Shown piece by piece: positions 26,705-36,078 of a stretch of 64,000 bases of DNA. The DNA lies in assembly GCF_030405905.1 (NCBI RefSeq), contig NZ_JASATW010000019.1, forward strand, positions 1 through 64,000. Reading direction: 5' to 3'. The translations under genes and the position numbers were made by a program. Below the pieces are notes generated by a model that was not told where the DNA came from, ran no database searches, and saw nothing but the letters and a program-made list of their open reading frames with translations. Position 1 is the stretch's first letter; each line of letters begins with the position of its first letter. Origin of the DNA: Sphaerothrix gracilis (GTDB lineage Bacteria > Cyanobacteriota > Cyanobacteriia > Phormidesmidales > Phormidesmidaceae).

Positions 26705-29302
26705 TTAGTCAGCTTTGCTTTTGGCTTCTAGTGCTTCTAGTCGGCTCTTGAGTTCTTGGTTGGCCTGCTTCAGTTCGTCGACTTCCTTCTGCAGCGTCTG
26801 CACCGCCTGATTCGAGTCGATCGCTTTACGCACCTTCTCGAGCGCCTCTTCGGCCCGACGCCGCACCCGACCGTCTGGAGTTTGGTGGGCTAGGGCTTGC
26901 AAGACGCTGACGGCACCGGAGACTTCCATCTGGCCTAGCGCTCCCACTACTGAAACCTGGGTTAAGAAGAAGTCTTCGCGGGAGAGGGCTTCGAGCCGCT
27001 CCAGAATTTTGTTGAGATTGGGCTTGCTTTGGCTGGTGGAAATGCTGCCTAAAGCCCGGATGGCACCTAACCGCAGGGCTTGGGGGACACCTGCTTCGGT
27101 GTACTTAAGGATGATTTCTAGAGCTTCATCCGAAGTTTTGAGCTGGCTGAGTCCGGCGATCGCCCCAGATCTGACCACCTCGTTCCAGCCCGATCGCTCT
27201 TTCAGCACCGTTTCTAGCAGCTTCACCACTTTCTTCTCTTTAGACTTGCCGTTGAGGCTAGTCGCCCCGACGCTGCCCAGGGCTTTGGTCGCGGCAGATT
27301 CCACATAGTAGCTATCGTCACCCGCTTCAACCAGCGCCTTCAGCGCCTTATAGCTTTCCTGAGTTTTGATGTCTCCCAAGGCTTCTACGACAGCCCGACG
27401 AACACGGGGATGGCGATCTTGCAGACTTTTCTGCAGTCCCTCAAACGCCTGATCGAGGTTGATTTTGGCTAGATTCTTGGCCATCTCTACCCGCACCCCC
27501 CAAAAAGCTTCAGCCTGCATCGCTTCGGTTAGGGTATTAACCGCCTCTAAGCCGCCTTTTTGGGCGATCGCCTCGGCAGCGGCAATCCGCGAGAGCGGAT
27601 CGGGGTCAAACTGAAGCTGGGCCTTCAGTTCCGCCATTGGATATTCCAGCTTGACGGTTTTGGTGAAGTGGTTGCCGGCGTCAAAGCTGACAAACTGGGG
27701 CTTGTTTTCTAGCGGGAAGTAGAAGGTTTGGGCCCGCTCATGCAGCCGTACCGTGAAGGTTTTCAGCTCGGCCTTGCCGTCATTCACATAGCCAAAGGCG
27801 ATCGGCACACGCAGGTCAAATAGGCCGCTACTGCTGCTGGTATCGCCTTCTTTGGCCTGAGTCTGGGTCACGCTGAGCTTTGCCAGGTTACTGTCGCTGT
27901 CCCAGCTATAGCTGACGCTGTAGTCAGGGTGGCCGCCACGAAAAACGTATTGGTCAAACAAGAAGCGTAGATTGCGCCCGGTGGCCTTTTCGATCGCCCG
28001 AATCAGGTCAATCGTCTCTACCGTACTGTGGGCGTTGTCTTGCACAAAGGTATGAATCGCTTTTTGAAACAGCGTGTCGCCCAGCTCAGTGCGCAGCATG
28101 TGGTAGACGCAAGCGCCTTTTTCATAAATGTGGCGATCGTAGAGTTCGATCGCTTCCCGGTAAACATGGGTCACCATCGGGCGGCGATAGCGAGTTTTGT
28201 CTTCGCTCAGGTAGCTGCGCATTTCGCCCAGGCGGTAGTAGGCGGCTTCTTCAGCCCCATATTCGTGGTCGGTCCACAGCACTTCGGAATAGGTGGCCAT
28301 CCCCTCTTTCACCCAGGCGTGTGACCAGTGGTTAATCACCAGCAAATCGCCAAACCACTGATGGGCTAGCTCATGGGCTACTAAGCTTTCCGAACTGCGA
28401 TTATCCACGGCGGCGCGCTCGTCGATTAGGCAGCGATCGGTGAGCAGGGTGGTGGAGGTATTCTCCATGCCGCCAAAGATGAAATCGGCAACGCAGACCT
28501 GGGCGTATTTAGGAAAGGCGTAGTCGTAGCCAAAAAACTGGCTAAAAAATTCAATCATCTGGGGCGTTTTGCCCATTGTCCGCTGGCCATCTGTCTTACG
28601 CCCTTTCTCGACGTAGTAGGTAACTGGAATGTCGCGCCACTGGTCTTGGATAACGTCAAAATCACCTACTGCCAGAGTCATGAGGTAGGTGGGATGGACC
28701 TGCTTTTGCGCCCAGTGGTAGATTTTGCTGTCGCCGTCTTCTTCAGTGGCAATCAGCTCGCCGTTGGAAACAGCCACGTATTCCTGAGGCACCCGCACCC
28801 GAATTTCTGAAGTGGAAAGCTGACCGGGATAGTCGAAGCAGGGGAACCAGAAGCGGGAATCTTCATCTTCGCCCTGGGTCCAGACCTGCACGGGCTTATC
28901 GGGATAGTCGTCATTTGGGCCAATAAAATAGAGGCCGCGCTGGGGCTTTTCGCTGCGATAGGCGATCGCCAGGGTGAAGGGTTTGCCGGTCGCGGGCGAT
29001 TCTTTCAGCGTAATCCGGAGCTGCTCACCGTCGTAGTCGAAGGGCTGCTTGGTACCGCCAATTTTAACCGAGTCAATTTGCAGGCTGACTGCATCCAGCG
29101 TCAGATGCTCAATGTTGTCACGGATGGGATTAATCCGAATCTTGCAGGTACCTGTATAAGCCTGATGCGGAATATCTAACGCTAGATCTAAAGCAATATG
29201 CTCAACTTTGCCGGGTTTATCGGGGCTGTAATGGGGCTTGGCACCGGGCAGTTCAAAAGACTTGTATTGAGGCTTTTCGGTATCTAGGTAGAAGTTTTCC
29301 AT
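26705..29302 (-). CDS. M1-family metalloaminopeptidase with C-terminal HEAT repeats
   Basis: A start at 29302 (MENFYLDTEKPQYKSF) is preferred; the longest frame begins 45 codons upstream inside an inverted-repeat element. The ~865-residue protein has the M1 N-terminal beta-domain, GGMENTSTTLL as substrate-recognition motif, zinc site HELAH (H310, H314) with downstream Glu in KEGMATYSE, and the proton donor Tyr in the later domain. From about residue 560 it carries alpha-helical HEAT/PBS-lyase-like repeats (DPLSRIAAAEAIAQKG, DRHPRVRRAVVEALGDIK) and ends in a coiled coil (VDELKQANQELKSRLEALEA). Such proteins cleave N-terminal residues from peptides; the HEAT extension may bind partners. Confidence 0.88.
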   Translation of the reverse strand: MENFYLDTEKPQYKSFELPGAKPHYSPDKPGKVEHIALDLALDIPHQAYTGTCKIRINPIRDNIEHLTLDAVSLQIDSVKIGGTKQPFDYDGEQLRITLKESPATGKPFTLAIAYRSEKPQRGLYFIGPNDDYPDKPVQVWTQGEDEDSRFWFPCFDYPGQLSTSEIRVRVPQEYVAVSNGELIATEEDGDSKIYHWAQKQVHPTYLMTLAVGDFDVIQDQWRDIPVTYYVEKGRKTDGQRTMGKTPQMIEFFSQFFGYDYAFPKYAQVCVADFIFGGMENTSTTLLTDRCLIDERAAVDNRSSESLVAHELAHQWFGDLLVINHWSHAWVKEGMATYSEVLWTDHEYGAEEAAYYRLGEMRSYLSEDKTRYRRPMVTHVYREAIELYDRHIYEKGACVYHMLRTELGDTLFQKAIHTFVQDNAHSTVETIDLIRAIEKATGRNLRFLFDQYVFRGGHPDYSVSYSWDSDSNLAKLSVTQTQAKEGDTSSSSGLFDLRVPIAFGYVNDGKAELKTFTVRLHERAQTFYFPLENKPQFVSFDAGNHFTKTVKLEYPMAELKAQLQFDPDPLSRIAAAEAIAQKGGLEAVNTLTEAMQAEAFWGVRVEMAKNLAKINLDQAFEGLQKSLQDRHPRVRRAVVEALGDIKTQESYKALKALVEAGDDSYYVESAATKALGSVGATSLNGKSKEKKVVKLLETVLKERSGWNEVVRSGAIAGLSQLKTSDEALEIILKYTEAGVPQALRLGAIRALGSISTSQSKPNLNKILERLEALSREDFFLTQVSVVGALGQMEVSGAVSVLQALAHQTPDGRVRRRAEEALEKVRKAIDSNQAVQTLQKEVDELKQANQELKSRLEALEAKSKAD

Positions 29303-29357
29303 CGGCAAACCTGAATTCTGAACGAGAGATAAAACGCTGATCAATCCGGAGCTAGCC

Positions 29358-29459
29358 CGTAGGATGGGCAAAGGGTCTGGCCCATATCCATAAAATGTTT
29401 TGTCTAGGCAATAGAATATTTTGTAGATGATGGTCACGCTTCGCTTTGCCCATCCTACC
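29358..29459. repeat. MITE-like inverted-repeat element upstream of the M1 peptidase
   Basis: CGTAGGATGGGCAAAG at about 29358-29373 is repeated in inverted orientation as CTTTGCCCATCCTACCG at 29444-29460, bounding ~100 bp without a gene. A related half, GCCCATCCTACCG, occurs at 34254-34266 upstream of hisS. Similar dispersed elements are common in cyanobacterial genomes. Confidence 0.6.
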
Positions 29460-29618
29460 GAGACTATTCATAGCAGGATATATAGGGGAATACTCTTTGC
29501 CTGTCCGACATTGGTGGCACTGACTCAGCACCTTTTACCTAGAGTAGCGTCTATCTACTAGCTGAAGGGAGGAAGGTTTGGAATAATAAGCCTACTGCAT
29601 TTAAAAAGCGAATTTAAT

Positions 29619-30551
29619 ATGACTGCTGTTGTCCCTAGCCTTACCTCTCGCGCCGTCAATGGCCTCCTTGCCGTCAAGCCGCTGGCTAATATCGCCAAGT
29701 CCAGAGCCAGGAAAATGATGATCGATCGGGCCGAATCTATCGGTGTCTTTTGGCGAGATGAGGTCAAGGCATTGCAGCAGCGCGATCGCCCCGACGACTT
29801 TGCCCCTGACTGGCAGAGCGATCTTGCCGCTCTGCAAAATCCTGATTTAGCCTATCCTGACTACTACGTCACCAGCTTCCATGCCTACGAGGAGGGCAAT
29901 CTCGGCTGGACACCGGCGATGGAAGTGGAAGTTGCTGCCCGCGCTGTCCATGCCCGCATTTGGCCAGAAGCGGGTGCCCAGGGGGATACCTGCCTGCGCC
30001 AAAGCTATCACGATGTCCTCACCGCCCACCTGCCGACCTCCCCTCAAGCGATTGTAGATCTTGGCTGTGGGGTGGGCCTTAGCACTTTTGCCCTGCGCCA
30101 TACCTTTCCGCAAGCCCAGCTTACGGGTATTGATTTGTCGCCCTATTTTTTGGCAGTGGCGCAGTACCGCGATCGCCAGCGGTCGGCCTCTATCAATTGG
30201 CTCCATGCTGCCGCTGAAGCAACGCCCCTCCCCAGCGTCTCCTGCGACCTAGTTTCCGCTTGCCTGGTCTTTCACGAGCTGCCCAAAACGGCGGCGATCG
30301 CCATCATTCAAGAAGCCCGGCGACTGCTGCGTCCCGGTGGACATCTCGCCATCATGGACATGAACCCCCACTCCGAGGTCTTCGCCAAGATGCCTGCCTT
30401 TGTGCTGACGCTGCTCAAAAGCACTGAACCTTATCTGGATCAGTACTTTGGCCTAGACATGCCTCAGGTTATGCAAGCATCAGGCTTCACGACTCCGGTG
30501 CAGGTGCAGAATAGTCCTCGCCACCGCACTTTCATTGCTCAGGCCATTTAG
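29619..30551 (+). CDS. Class I SAM-dependent methyltransferase
   Basis: The 310-residue protein has the methyltransferase fold at about residues 140-260: motif I VDLGCGVGLST (about 146-156), acidic post-I GIDLSPYFLA, and motif II/III regions LVSACLVFHELP and ARRLLRPGGHLAIMDMNP. An N-terminal ~130-residue helical region precedes it (FWRDEVKALQQRD, YYVTSFHAYEEGNLGW), a combination frequent in cyanobacteria. The substrate is unknown. It is divergent from the M1 peptidase and monocistronic. Confidence 0.85.
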   Translation: MTAVVPSLTSRAVNGLLAVKPLANIAKSRARKMMIDRAESIGVFWRDEVKALQQRDRPDDFAPDWQSDLAALQNPDLAYPDYYVTSFHAYEEGNLGWTPAMEVEVAARAVHARIWPEAGAQGDTCLRQSYHDVLTAHLPTSPQAIVDLGCGVGLSTFALRHTFPQAQLTGIDLSPYFLAVAQYRDRQRSASINWLHAAAEATPLPSVSCDLVSACLVFHELPKTAAIAIIQEARRLLRPGGHLAIMDMNPHSEVFAKMPAFVLTLLKSTEPYLDQYFGLDMPQVMQASGFTTPVQVQNSPRHRTFIAQAI

Positions 30552-30798
30552 TTTAGACAAGAGCGCTCTCGCAAGTCGCTGACTCGCTCGGATGCACCTT
30601 GGCGTTGCACCGGGCTGGTTGAGGGGCTAGAACCCTCGAAAAAAACTAGGGACTTCTACATAATGCGATCGCGCTTTGACTTTAGGTTCAGCGATCGCAG
30701 CTACCAGTTGCTTGCATAAGCGTGCCTGAGCGGCATTCCATTCCAGTAGCTGTATCACCCAGGCCCACGCCTTAGCACTCCAGTAAAACCTTAGTTCC

Positions 30799-31398
30799 CT
30801 ACCGACGACGCTGCAAGCGTCGCTGCCGTCCCCAAAGAATCAGCCGCAGCCCCCCAAAGTAAGCCACGATCGCACACAGCGCTCCCATTACCGCACAGCC
30901 GACGAACAGAGTCAGCGTAATATCTGCGCCCATCGCCATCCACGCCTCTAAAGACTGCTCATCGGGAATGGCAACTGCGCCGCTGCGATCGCCCAATAGC
31001 CAGCGGCCCACCTGAAAGTTCAGGGCGTAGATCGGCACATAGGTAAAGGGATTGCTCACCCAGGTACCCGCTGCCGCCAGGATCTTGTTGCCGCGAATCA
31101 CAAGAGCAATGGCAATTCCTAAAATGGTCTGAAAGCCAAACAAGGGAAACAATCCGGCAAAAACGCCTGCGGCCAAGCCCCGCGCTAAAGCTTTAGGGCT
31201 GCCCTGGAGGCGAATAAAGCGATAATAAAAGTATTTCAGACGCCTTTGCCAGACTTTCTTTTTCTTCACGGTCGCGGCGGGGAGAGGATGGGCAGAGAGT
31301 GTATGCAATGAACTGGGTGGCAAAACAACGGGAGTCCGGCGGGACTGAGCTGAGGGCAATACAGGCTCGCCCAGTAAGCTAGACGGTTTAAATGACAT
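30799..31398 (-). CDS. DUF2062 domain-containing membrane protein
   Basis: From MSFKPSSLLGEPVLP (ATG at 31398; a longer frame from 31452 is less likely), the ~199-residue protein has a basic N-terminal region and the DUF2062 domain with SPKALARGLAAGVFAGLFPLFGFQT, a membrane hairpin, AAGTWVSNPFTYVPIYALNF and a final membrane segment. Members are inner-membrane proteins, some linked to glycolipid or envelope functions. The C-terminal tail is very basic (RQRRLQRRR). It is divergent from mnmE. Confidence 0.8.
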   Translation of the reverse strand: MSFKPSSLLGEPVLPSAQSRRTPVVLPPSSLHTLSAHPLPAATVKKKKVWQRRLKYFYYRFIRLQGSPKALARGLAAGVFAGLFPLFGFQTILGIAIALVIRGNKILAAAGTWVSNPFTYVPIYALNFQVGRWLLGDRSGAVAIPDEQSLEAWMAMGADITLTLFVGCAVMGALCAIVAYFGGLRLILWGRQRRLQRRR

Positions 31399-31530
31399 GG
31401 GGTGAGCGCGTTTATTATCCCTGTAGCTTTTATTATGCTGACTGCAAGGCATGATCCGCAGCCGTTACCCTAGGAATCCCCCATCTCTTCAAAAAGTCCG
31501 CTTATTTTCAAAGAATCCGCAGCCATCACA

Positions 31531-32910
31531 ATGTCATCAGTTGTTCAAGCAGAAACCATTGCGGCGATCGCCACAGCTATTGTGCCCCAGCAGGGCAGCG
31601 TGGGGATTGTGCGTCTGTCGGGAGCCGAGGCTCAGGCGATCGCTCAAACGCTCTTTCACGCCCCCGGCCAGCAGCCCTGGGAGAGCCACCGCATTCTCTA
31701 CGGCTATGTGCGCCACCCTCAGACCCAGCAGATGATTGACGAAGCCCTGCTGCTGCTTATGCTGGCTCCCCGTTCCTACACCCGTGAAGACATTGTGGAG
31801 TTTCACTGTCACGGCGGCATCATGGCGGTGCAGCAGGTCTTGCAGCTCTGTTTGGCAGCGGGAGCGCGACTGGCTCAGCCAGGAGAATTTACCCTGCGGG
31901 CTTTTCTCAACGGGCGGCTGGACTTGACCCAGGCCGAGGGAATCGCCGACCTGGTGGGGGCGCGATCGCCCCAGGCGGCCCAAAGCGCGCTGGCAGGCAT
32001 TCAGGGTAAGTTGGCCAACGCCATTAGCCACCTACGGCAGAGCTGCTTAGACATTCTGGCCGAGGTGGAAGCTCGTATCGACTTTGCCGATGACCTGCCG
32101 CCCTTAGATGAAGCGGCGATCGCCCAGCAGTTGGCTCAGACTTCAGCACAGGTGGAGCAAATTCTGGCGACGGCCCATCAGGGGGAACTGCTGCGATCGG
32201 GCTTGCGGATTGCGATTGTGGGGCGGCCCAATGTGGGCAAGTCTAGCCTGCTCAATGCTTGGAGCCGCAGCGATCGCGCCATTGTCACCAATTTGCCGGG
32301 GACGACCCGCGACGTGGTGGAATCGCAGCTTGTGGTAAGGGGTATTCCGGTGCAGGTGCTCGATACCGCAGGCATCCGGGAGGCGCTAGATCAGGTGGAA
32401 AAAATCGGCGTCGAGCGATCGCGGCAGGCGGCACAGTCAGCGGATTTGGTGCTGCTGACGATAGATGCGGCTGCGGGCTGGACGGATGAGGATGAACTGC
32501 TGTATCAGCAGGTAGGCGATCGCCCTTTGATTCTGGTCATCAACAAGGTCGATTTGGCCCAGCCGGAAACGCTGACCCTACCGTCTATTGCCGGACAGAC
32601 TGTTTATACCGCTGCCGCTAAGAATCACGGCATTGAATCTTTAGAACAGGCCATCTTGAACGCGGTGCAGGCGGGCGGACTGATAGCTGCCGACTGGGAC
32701 TTGGCGATCAATCAGCGTCAGGCCGCTGCTCTGACCAGGGCGCAGGCAGCTTTAGAACAGGTACAAAAGACGCTGCAAGACAACCTGCCGCTGGACTTTT
32801 GGACTATTGACCTGCGAGCCGCCATTCGCGCTCTAGGCGAAATCACGGGGGAGGAAATGACCGAATCCATGCTCGATCAGATTTTCAGCCGTTTTTGTAT
32901 TGGCAAGTAG
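31531..32910 (+). CDS. mnmE: tRNA uridine-5-carboxymethylaminomethyl(34) synthesis GTPase MnmE
   Basis: The 459-residue protein works with MnmG to modify the wobble uridine of certain tRNAs. It has the N-terminal tetrahydrofolate-binding domain (ETIAAIATAIVPQQGSVGIVRLSG), a helical domain split by the Ras-like GTPase domain with P-loop GRPNVGKSSLLNAW (about 231-244), G3 DTAGIRE, G4 NKVD, and the C-terminal C-I-G-K with the Cys (FCIGK) required for modification. The length is normal. It is convergent with hisS, with only 5 bp between stop codons. Confidence 0.96.
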   Translation: MSSVVQAETIAAIATAIVPQQGSVGIVRLSGAEAQAIAQTLFHAPGQQPWESHRILYGYVRHPQTQQMIDEALLLLMLAPRSYTREDIVEFHCHGGIMAVQQVLQLCLAAGARLAQPGEFTLRAFLNGRLDLTQAEGIADLVGARSPQAAQSALAGIQGKLANAISHLRQSCLDILAEVEARIDFADDLPPLDEAAIAQQLAQTSAQVEQILATAHQGELLRSGLRIAIVGRPNVGKSSLLNAWSRSDRAIVTNLPGTTRDVVESQLVVRGIPVQVLDTAGIREALDQVEKIGVERSRQAAQSADLVLLTIDAAAGWTDEDELLYQQVGDRPLILVINKVDLAQPETLTLPSIAGQTVYTAAAKNHGIESLEQAILNAVQAGGLIAADWDLAINQRQAAALTRAQAALEQVQKTLQDNLPLDFWTIDLRAAIRALGEITGEEMTESMLDQIFSRFCIGK

Positions 32911-32915
32911 AAGCG

Positions 32916-34226
32916 TTATCGCTGTCCCTGTACCTGCTGCCGCAGCGAGTCGATCGCCTCAGACAAATCAGCCTGCGAGAGTTCCTGCTGCTCTCCAGAT
33001 TTGAGCCACTTGAGCTGCACCGTTTTGTTCTCGGCCTCGCTATCCCCCAAAATTAAGCAGCCCACTGCGCCGCTGCGATCGGCCCTTTTAAACTGTTTGC
33101 CAAAGGCAGAGCCGCTGAGGTCAATTTCCACAGAAAATCCGGCCTGACGCAGCGTTTGGGCGATCGCCAACGTTTGCCGCTCCGCCTGCTCCCCGCGCGA
33201 CACCACGTAAAAATCGAGTTCGGCAGGCTGGGATTCCTGGAGCTGTTGCAGCAGCAGCGTCAGCCGCTCTAGACCAATAGCCCAGCCTACCGCTGGCGTA
33301 TCCGGGCCGCCTAGCTCAGTGACCAAACCGTCATAGCGACCGCCGCCGCAGACGGTAGCCTGTGCCCCTAAATCCGCCGACTGAATTTCAAAGGCGGTAT
33401 GGGTGTAGTAGTCGAGGCCGCGCACCAGGCAAGGATTCAGCTCATAGGCAATCTCTAAATCAGTGAGAATCTGCTGCACGGTGTCGAAGTGCTGCCGGGA
33501 GTCATCGCAGAGGTGATCAAGGATGCTGGGAGCGCTTTGAACGATTTCCTGGGTTTTAGGGTCTTTGCTGTCGAGGATGCGGAGGGGATTGCGGCTGAGG
33601 CGATCGCGGGAGTCAGCGTCTAAGTCGTCTTTGTAGGGGGTGAGATAGGCCACGAGGGCTTCCCGGTAGGCTTGGCGATCGCTCTGGTTACCCACCGAAT
33701 TCAGATAAAAGCTGAGATTTTTGAGGCCCACGGCTTGCAAAATGTCGGTAGCGATCGCAATCACCTCCGCATCTGCTCTGGGGTCGCGGCTACCTAAGAC
33801 CTCTACCCCCAACTGAGAAAACTGCCGCTGCCGTCCCTTTTGGGGGCGCTCATAGCGAAACATCGGCCCGGTATACCAGAGCCGCTGCACGCCCCCCTGA
33901 GCGTAGAGGCTATGCTGAATGTAGGCTCGGACCACGCCAGCCGTGTTTTCCGGACGCAGCGTCACCGAGCGATCGCCGCGATCTTGGAAAGTATACATTT
34001 CCTTGCCGACTACGTCCGTCGCTTCGCCAATGCCCCGCTCAAACAGGGCCGTCTGCTCAAAAATGGGGGTGCGAATTTCTCGGTAAGCAGCCCGGTGTAA
34101 AATACCGCGTGCTGTAGCCTCAACGTGCTGCCAAATCGCTACATCGGCTACCTTGACGTCCTTACCCGTAAACTGTGTCAGCGGCAGGATATCTTCCGTA
34201 CCTGTTAGCTTTTGCAGCGTTTCCAT
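32916..34226 (-). CDS. hisS: Histidine--tRNA ligase
   Basis: The 436-residue class II synthetase charges tRNA-His. Motif 1 region (IFEQTALFERGIGEATD), motif 2 (FRYERPQKGRQRQFSQLGVE), histidine-binding LVRGLDYYTHTAFEI and motif 3 (VGWAIGLERL) are present, followed by the C-terminal anticodon-binding domain (LDFYVVSRGEQAERQTL, GKQFKRADRSGAVGCLILG). The start METLQKLTGTEDILP gives the family's usual N-terminus. It is the last of a minus-strand run that includes the two small genes upstream. Confidence 0.96.
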   Translation of the reverse strand: METLQKLTGTEDILPLTQFTGKDVKVADVAIWQHVEATARGILHRAAYREIRTPIFEQTALFERGIGEATDVVGKEMYTFQDRGDRSVTLRPENTAGVVRAYIQHSLYAQGGVQRLWYTGPMFRYERPQKGRQRQFSQLGVEVLGSRDPRADAEVIAIATDILQAVGLKNLSFYLNSVGNQSDRQAYREALVAYLTPYKDDLDADSRDRLSRNPLRILDSKDPKTQEIVQSAPSILDHLCDDSRQHFDTVQQILTDLEIAYELNPCLVRGLDYYTHTAFEIQSADLGAQATVCGGGRYDGLVTELGGPDTPAVGWAIGLERLTLLLQQLQESQPAELDFYVVSRGEQAERQTLAIAQTLRQAGFSVEIDLSGSAFGKQFKRADRSGAVGCLILGDSEAENKTVQLKWLKSGEQQELSQADLSEAIDSLRQQVQGQR

Positions 34227-34278
34227 CAGTATTCTTTCAAAGATTCAAACTAGCCCATCCTACCGTAGTGGAAAGCGG

Positions 34279-34608
34279 CTAGCGCCCAATATTTTCCCAA
34301 GCGCCATAGCGATCGCCGTAGTAGGTCAAAATCACTTCTACCTGGGCCTGAAATGTCTCTGCTGACTCTGCTGGGTAGCGAATCCATAAGCCTCCCACCT
34401 GACTCTGCAGATAGTCAAATTCCTGAGAAGTCTGGGGCAGCAGGCCGGTTTCAACCTGGTCAAGCTGCCGCAGGTGAGCGGCCACTTCTCGATACACAGC
34501 TAGCGGCAGGCGCGGACAGCGCAGTTGAAACTGAAGCTGTTTAGACGGGGGAGTGTCGTTGCTGTCTGAAGACGGTGAAATTGAGCTAGTCTGACCCATT
34601 GGCGGCAA
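34279..34608 (-). CDS. Conserved cyanobacterial hypothetical protein
   Basis: The 109-residue soluble protein has a Ser-rich N-terminus and a conserved-looking core (FQLRCPRLPLAVYREVAAHL, GLWIRYP) ending AWENIGR. It has no motif I can link to a function. It lies between hisS and the PedR-like gene, 13 bp from the latter, all on the minus strand, so they are probably co-transcribed. A start at MGQTSS (4 residues in) is equally possible. Confidence 0.65.
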   Translation of the reverse strand: MPPMGQTSSISPSSDSNDTPPSKQLQFQLRCPRLPLAVYREVAAHLRQLDQVETGLLPQTSQEFDYLQSQVGGLWIRYPAESAETFQAQVEVILTYYGDRYGAWENIGR

Positions 34609-34621
34609 AGTCTTGAAATTG

Positions 34622-34906
34622 CTATGAAGCTATCCCGTTGCGAGGAATATTAGGCAGCGGGCAGCAGTTCACATCTTCTAGACAAACTTTACCCCACTGC
34701 AGCGCCCACTTGACTAGGGCTACCCGATTACCCGTCGCGGTTTTGGTCAGGATGTTGCTGATATGGTTATCGACGGTACGCTTGCTGATCTCCAGCTGCT
34801 CAGAGATTTCTTGGTTGGTCAGACCCAGCGCCACCAGTTCAACAATTTGCAATTCCCGTTCTGAAAGGGTGCCTGTGGCATTCAATTGAGGAGACTCATT
34901 ACTCAT
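34622..34906 (-). CDS. pedR: LuxR-type single-domain regulator, PedR-like
   Basis: The 94-residue protein is little more than a LuxR/NarL DNA-binding domain: LSERELQIVELVALGLTNQE, ISKRTVDNHISNILTK (helices of the HTH at about 30-65) with no receiver domain. A Cys-containing tail follows (KVCLEDVNCCPLP). This size and layout match PedR of Synechocystis, a redox-responsive regulator that is switched off through thioredoxin acting on a conserved Cys when photosynthetic electron flow rises. The symbol is assigned by similarity of form and remains tentative. Confidence 0.65.
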   Translation of the reverse strand: MSNESPQLNATGTLSERELQIVELVALGLTNQEISEQLEISKRTVDNHISNILTKTATGNRVALVKWALQWGKVCLEDVNCCPLPNIPRNGIAS

Positions 34907-35314
34907 GATGACTTTTCCCGCGCTTCGGTGACTATCTCAGTACTGTGTATATCTGCTTAGCTATATTTGCCTAGCTTACCTCTTAATGTTAAAAGCCGAT
35001 ACCATATTTAGCTACGTTCGTAGCACAGGCTTTGCGACTTGTAATGCTTCGCCACACAGATTCCAGAGATAGAGCCAAAGGCTTTAAGGCTAAGGCATGC
35101 CGGTTCACCGCCCAGGCTTAAACCCCAGGCGGCACAGCAGATAGCCGCTATCACAGACTAAATTCCAGCGCGTGATCAGGCGCGTATAGACAGGGCAAGC
35201 CTATCTTGCCTGAAACTTTTGTCTTTTAGATCGATGCAGTTGATGTCGTTAAATAGCAAACTGGGCGGTTCAGCCTTTCCGGTTTTAAGCAAATGAGCAG
35301 GTATCTTTGGGCGC
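34907..35314. other. Intergenic region upstream of the PedR-like gene
   Basis: In these 408 bp I see no ORF with coding character and no tRNA. The segment 35030-35230 is more GC-rich than the rest but forms no clear structural RNA. The promoter of the PedR-like gene must lie in 34910-34990. Confidence 0.35.
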
Positions 35315-36010
35315 TTAGAGCGGGTAGTTTTCGTCAAACTCAGCGCGGGTCATGGGTTGAGAGACTTCTAAGCCTTCACCCCCCAGCAGGGTCAGGGGTT
35401 CTCCTTCAACTGAGATCCAGACGGGGGTATCGGGATCGAGGCTGCTAGCGGTATAGATCACCTGACCCAGGCGGCCCATCATCGCGGCACTGCCACCGCC
35501 GAAGGTGAAATCCTGAGATAGATCAACGTGTACGCCATCGCTAGCCACTTCTACGCCTAGAAGCTGGGTGGCCTCTGGGACAGCCGAAGCGCCTTTAACG
35601 GCTTGGCCTGGCCCAGCCAGAAGTTGTTCAAATGCCTTTTGAATTTGGGCTTCCGGCTCCCCGGCTGCCAAATCAATGCTTTGGGGCGTCAGTGCAAAGC
35701 GAGTGCCTTCATCTTGCAGCCAGTAAACCTGTCCTGTTTGAGCGGCGTCAGGACGGGCAGCGCTGGTCTGGGGCGATCGCGGTTCAGTTGGCGCTTCCTC
35801 AGCCGGTTCTAACGGCGTTTCAAAGCCAGGCGTCTCGCTAATCGGTTCTTCGATACTGGGAAACTCAGGGGTAGCCGTTCTGGGTGAGAGCGATCGCCAA
35901 GTAATCAGCGCAGTTGCGCCTCCCGCAGCTAAAACAACGGCAGAGAGACCCGCTACGACACCGAGTGGAATTTGTCGAAGTCCTTTTTTATCTTCCATGT
36001 TCTCCTCCAT
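35315..36010 (-). CDS. GerMN domain-containing membrane-anchored protein
   Basis: The 231-residue protein has a single N-terminal membrane helix (VVAGLSAVVLAAGGATALITW, about 17-37), a Pro/Glu/Thr-rich linker (about 45-90) and a C-terminal GerMN domain (about 95-210; QIQKAFEQLLAGP, GVHVDLSQDFTFGGGS, GEPLTLLGGEGLE). GerMN domains were named from the Bacillus spore-germination protein GerM; in cyanobacteria such proteins are periplasmic with unestablished function. It is co-directional with and 68 bp downstream of the DUF2993 gene. Confidence 0.85.
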   Translation of the reverse strand: MEENMEDKKGLRQIPLGVVAGLSAVVLAAGGATALITWRSLSPRTATPEFPSIEEPISETPGFETPLEPAEEAPTEPRSPQTSAARPDAAQTGQVYWLQDEGTRFALTPQSIDLAAGEPEAQIQKAFEQLLAGPGQAVKGASAVPEATQLLGVEVASDGVHVDLSQDFTFGGGSAAMMGRLGQVIYTASSLDPDTPVWISVEGEPLTLLGGEGLEVSQPMTRAEFDENYPL

Positions 36011-36078
36011 TTGGGGTCGCAGCCCCTTATCGTAGAAAGTCGGCGTAAAAATACTAAAGTGGGAATTTAGCCGTAAGT

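Noticed and set aside
31537..32031. 164-codon minus-strand frame over mnmE
   Set aside because: mnmE is unmistakable on the plus strand; the antisense frame reflects GC-rich codon structure.
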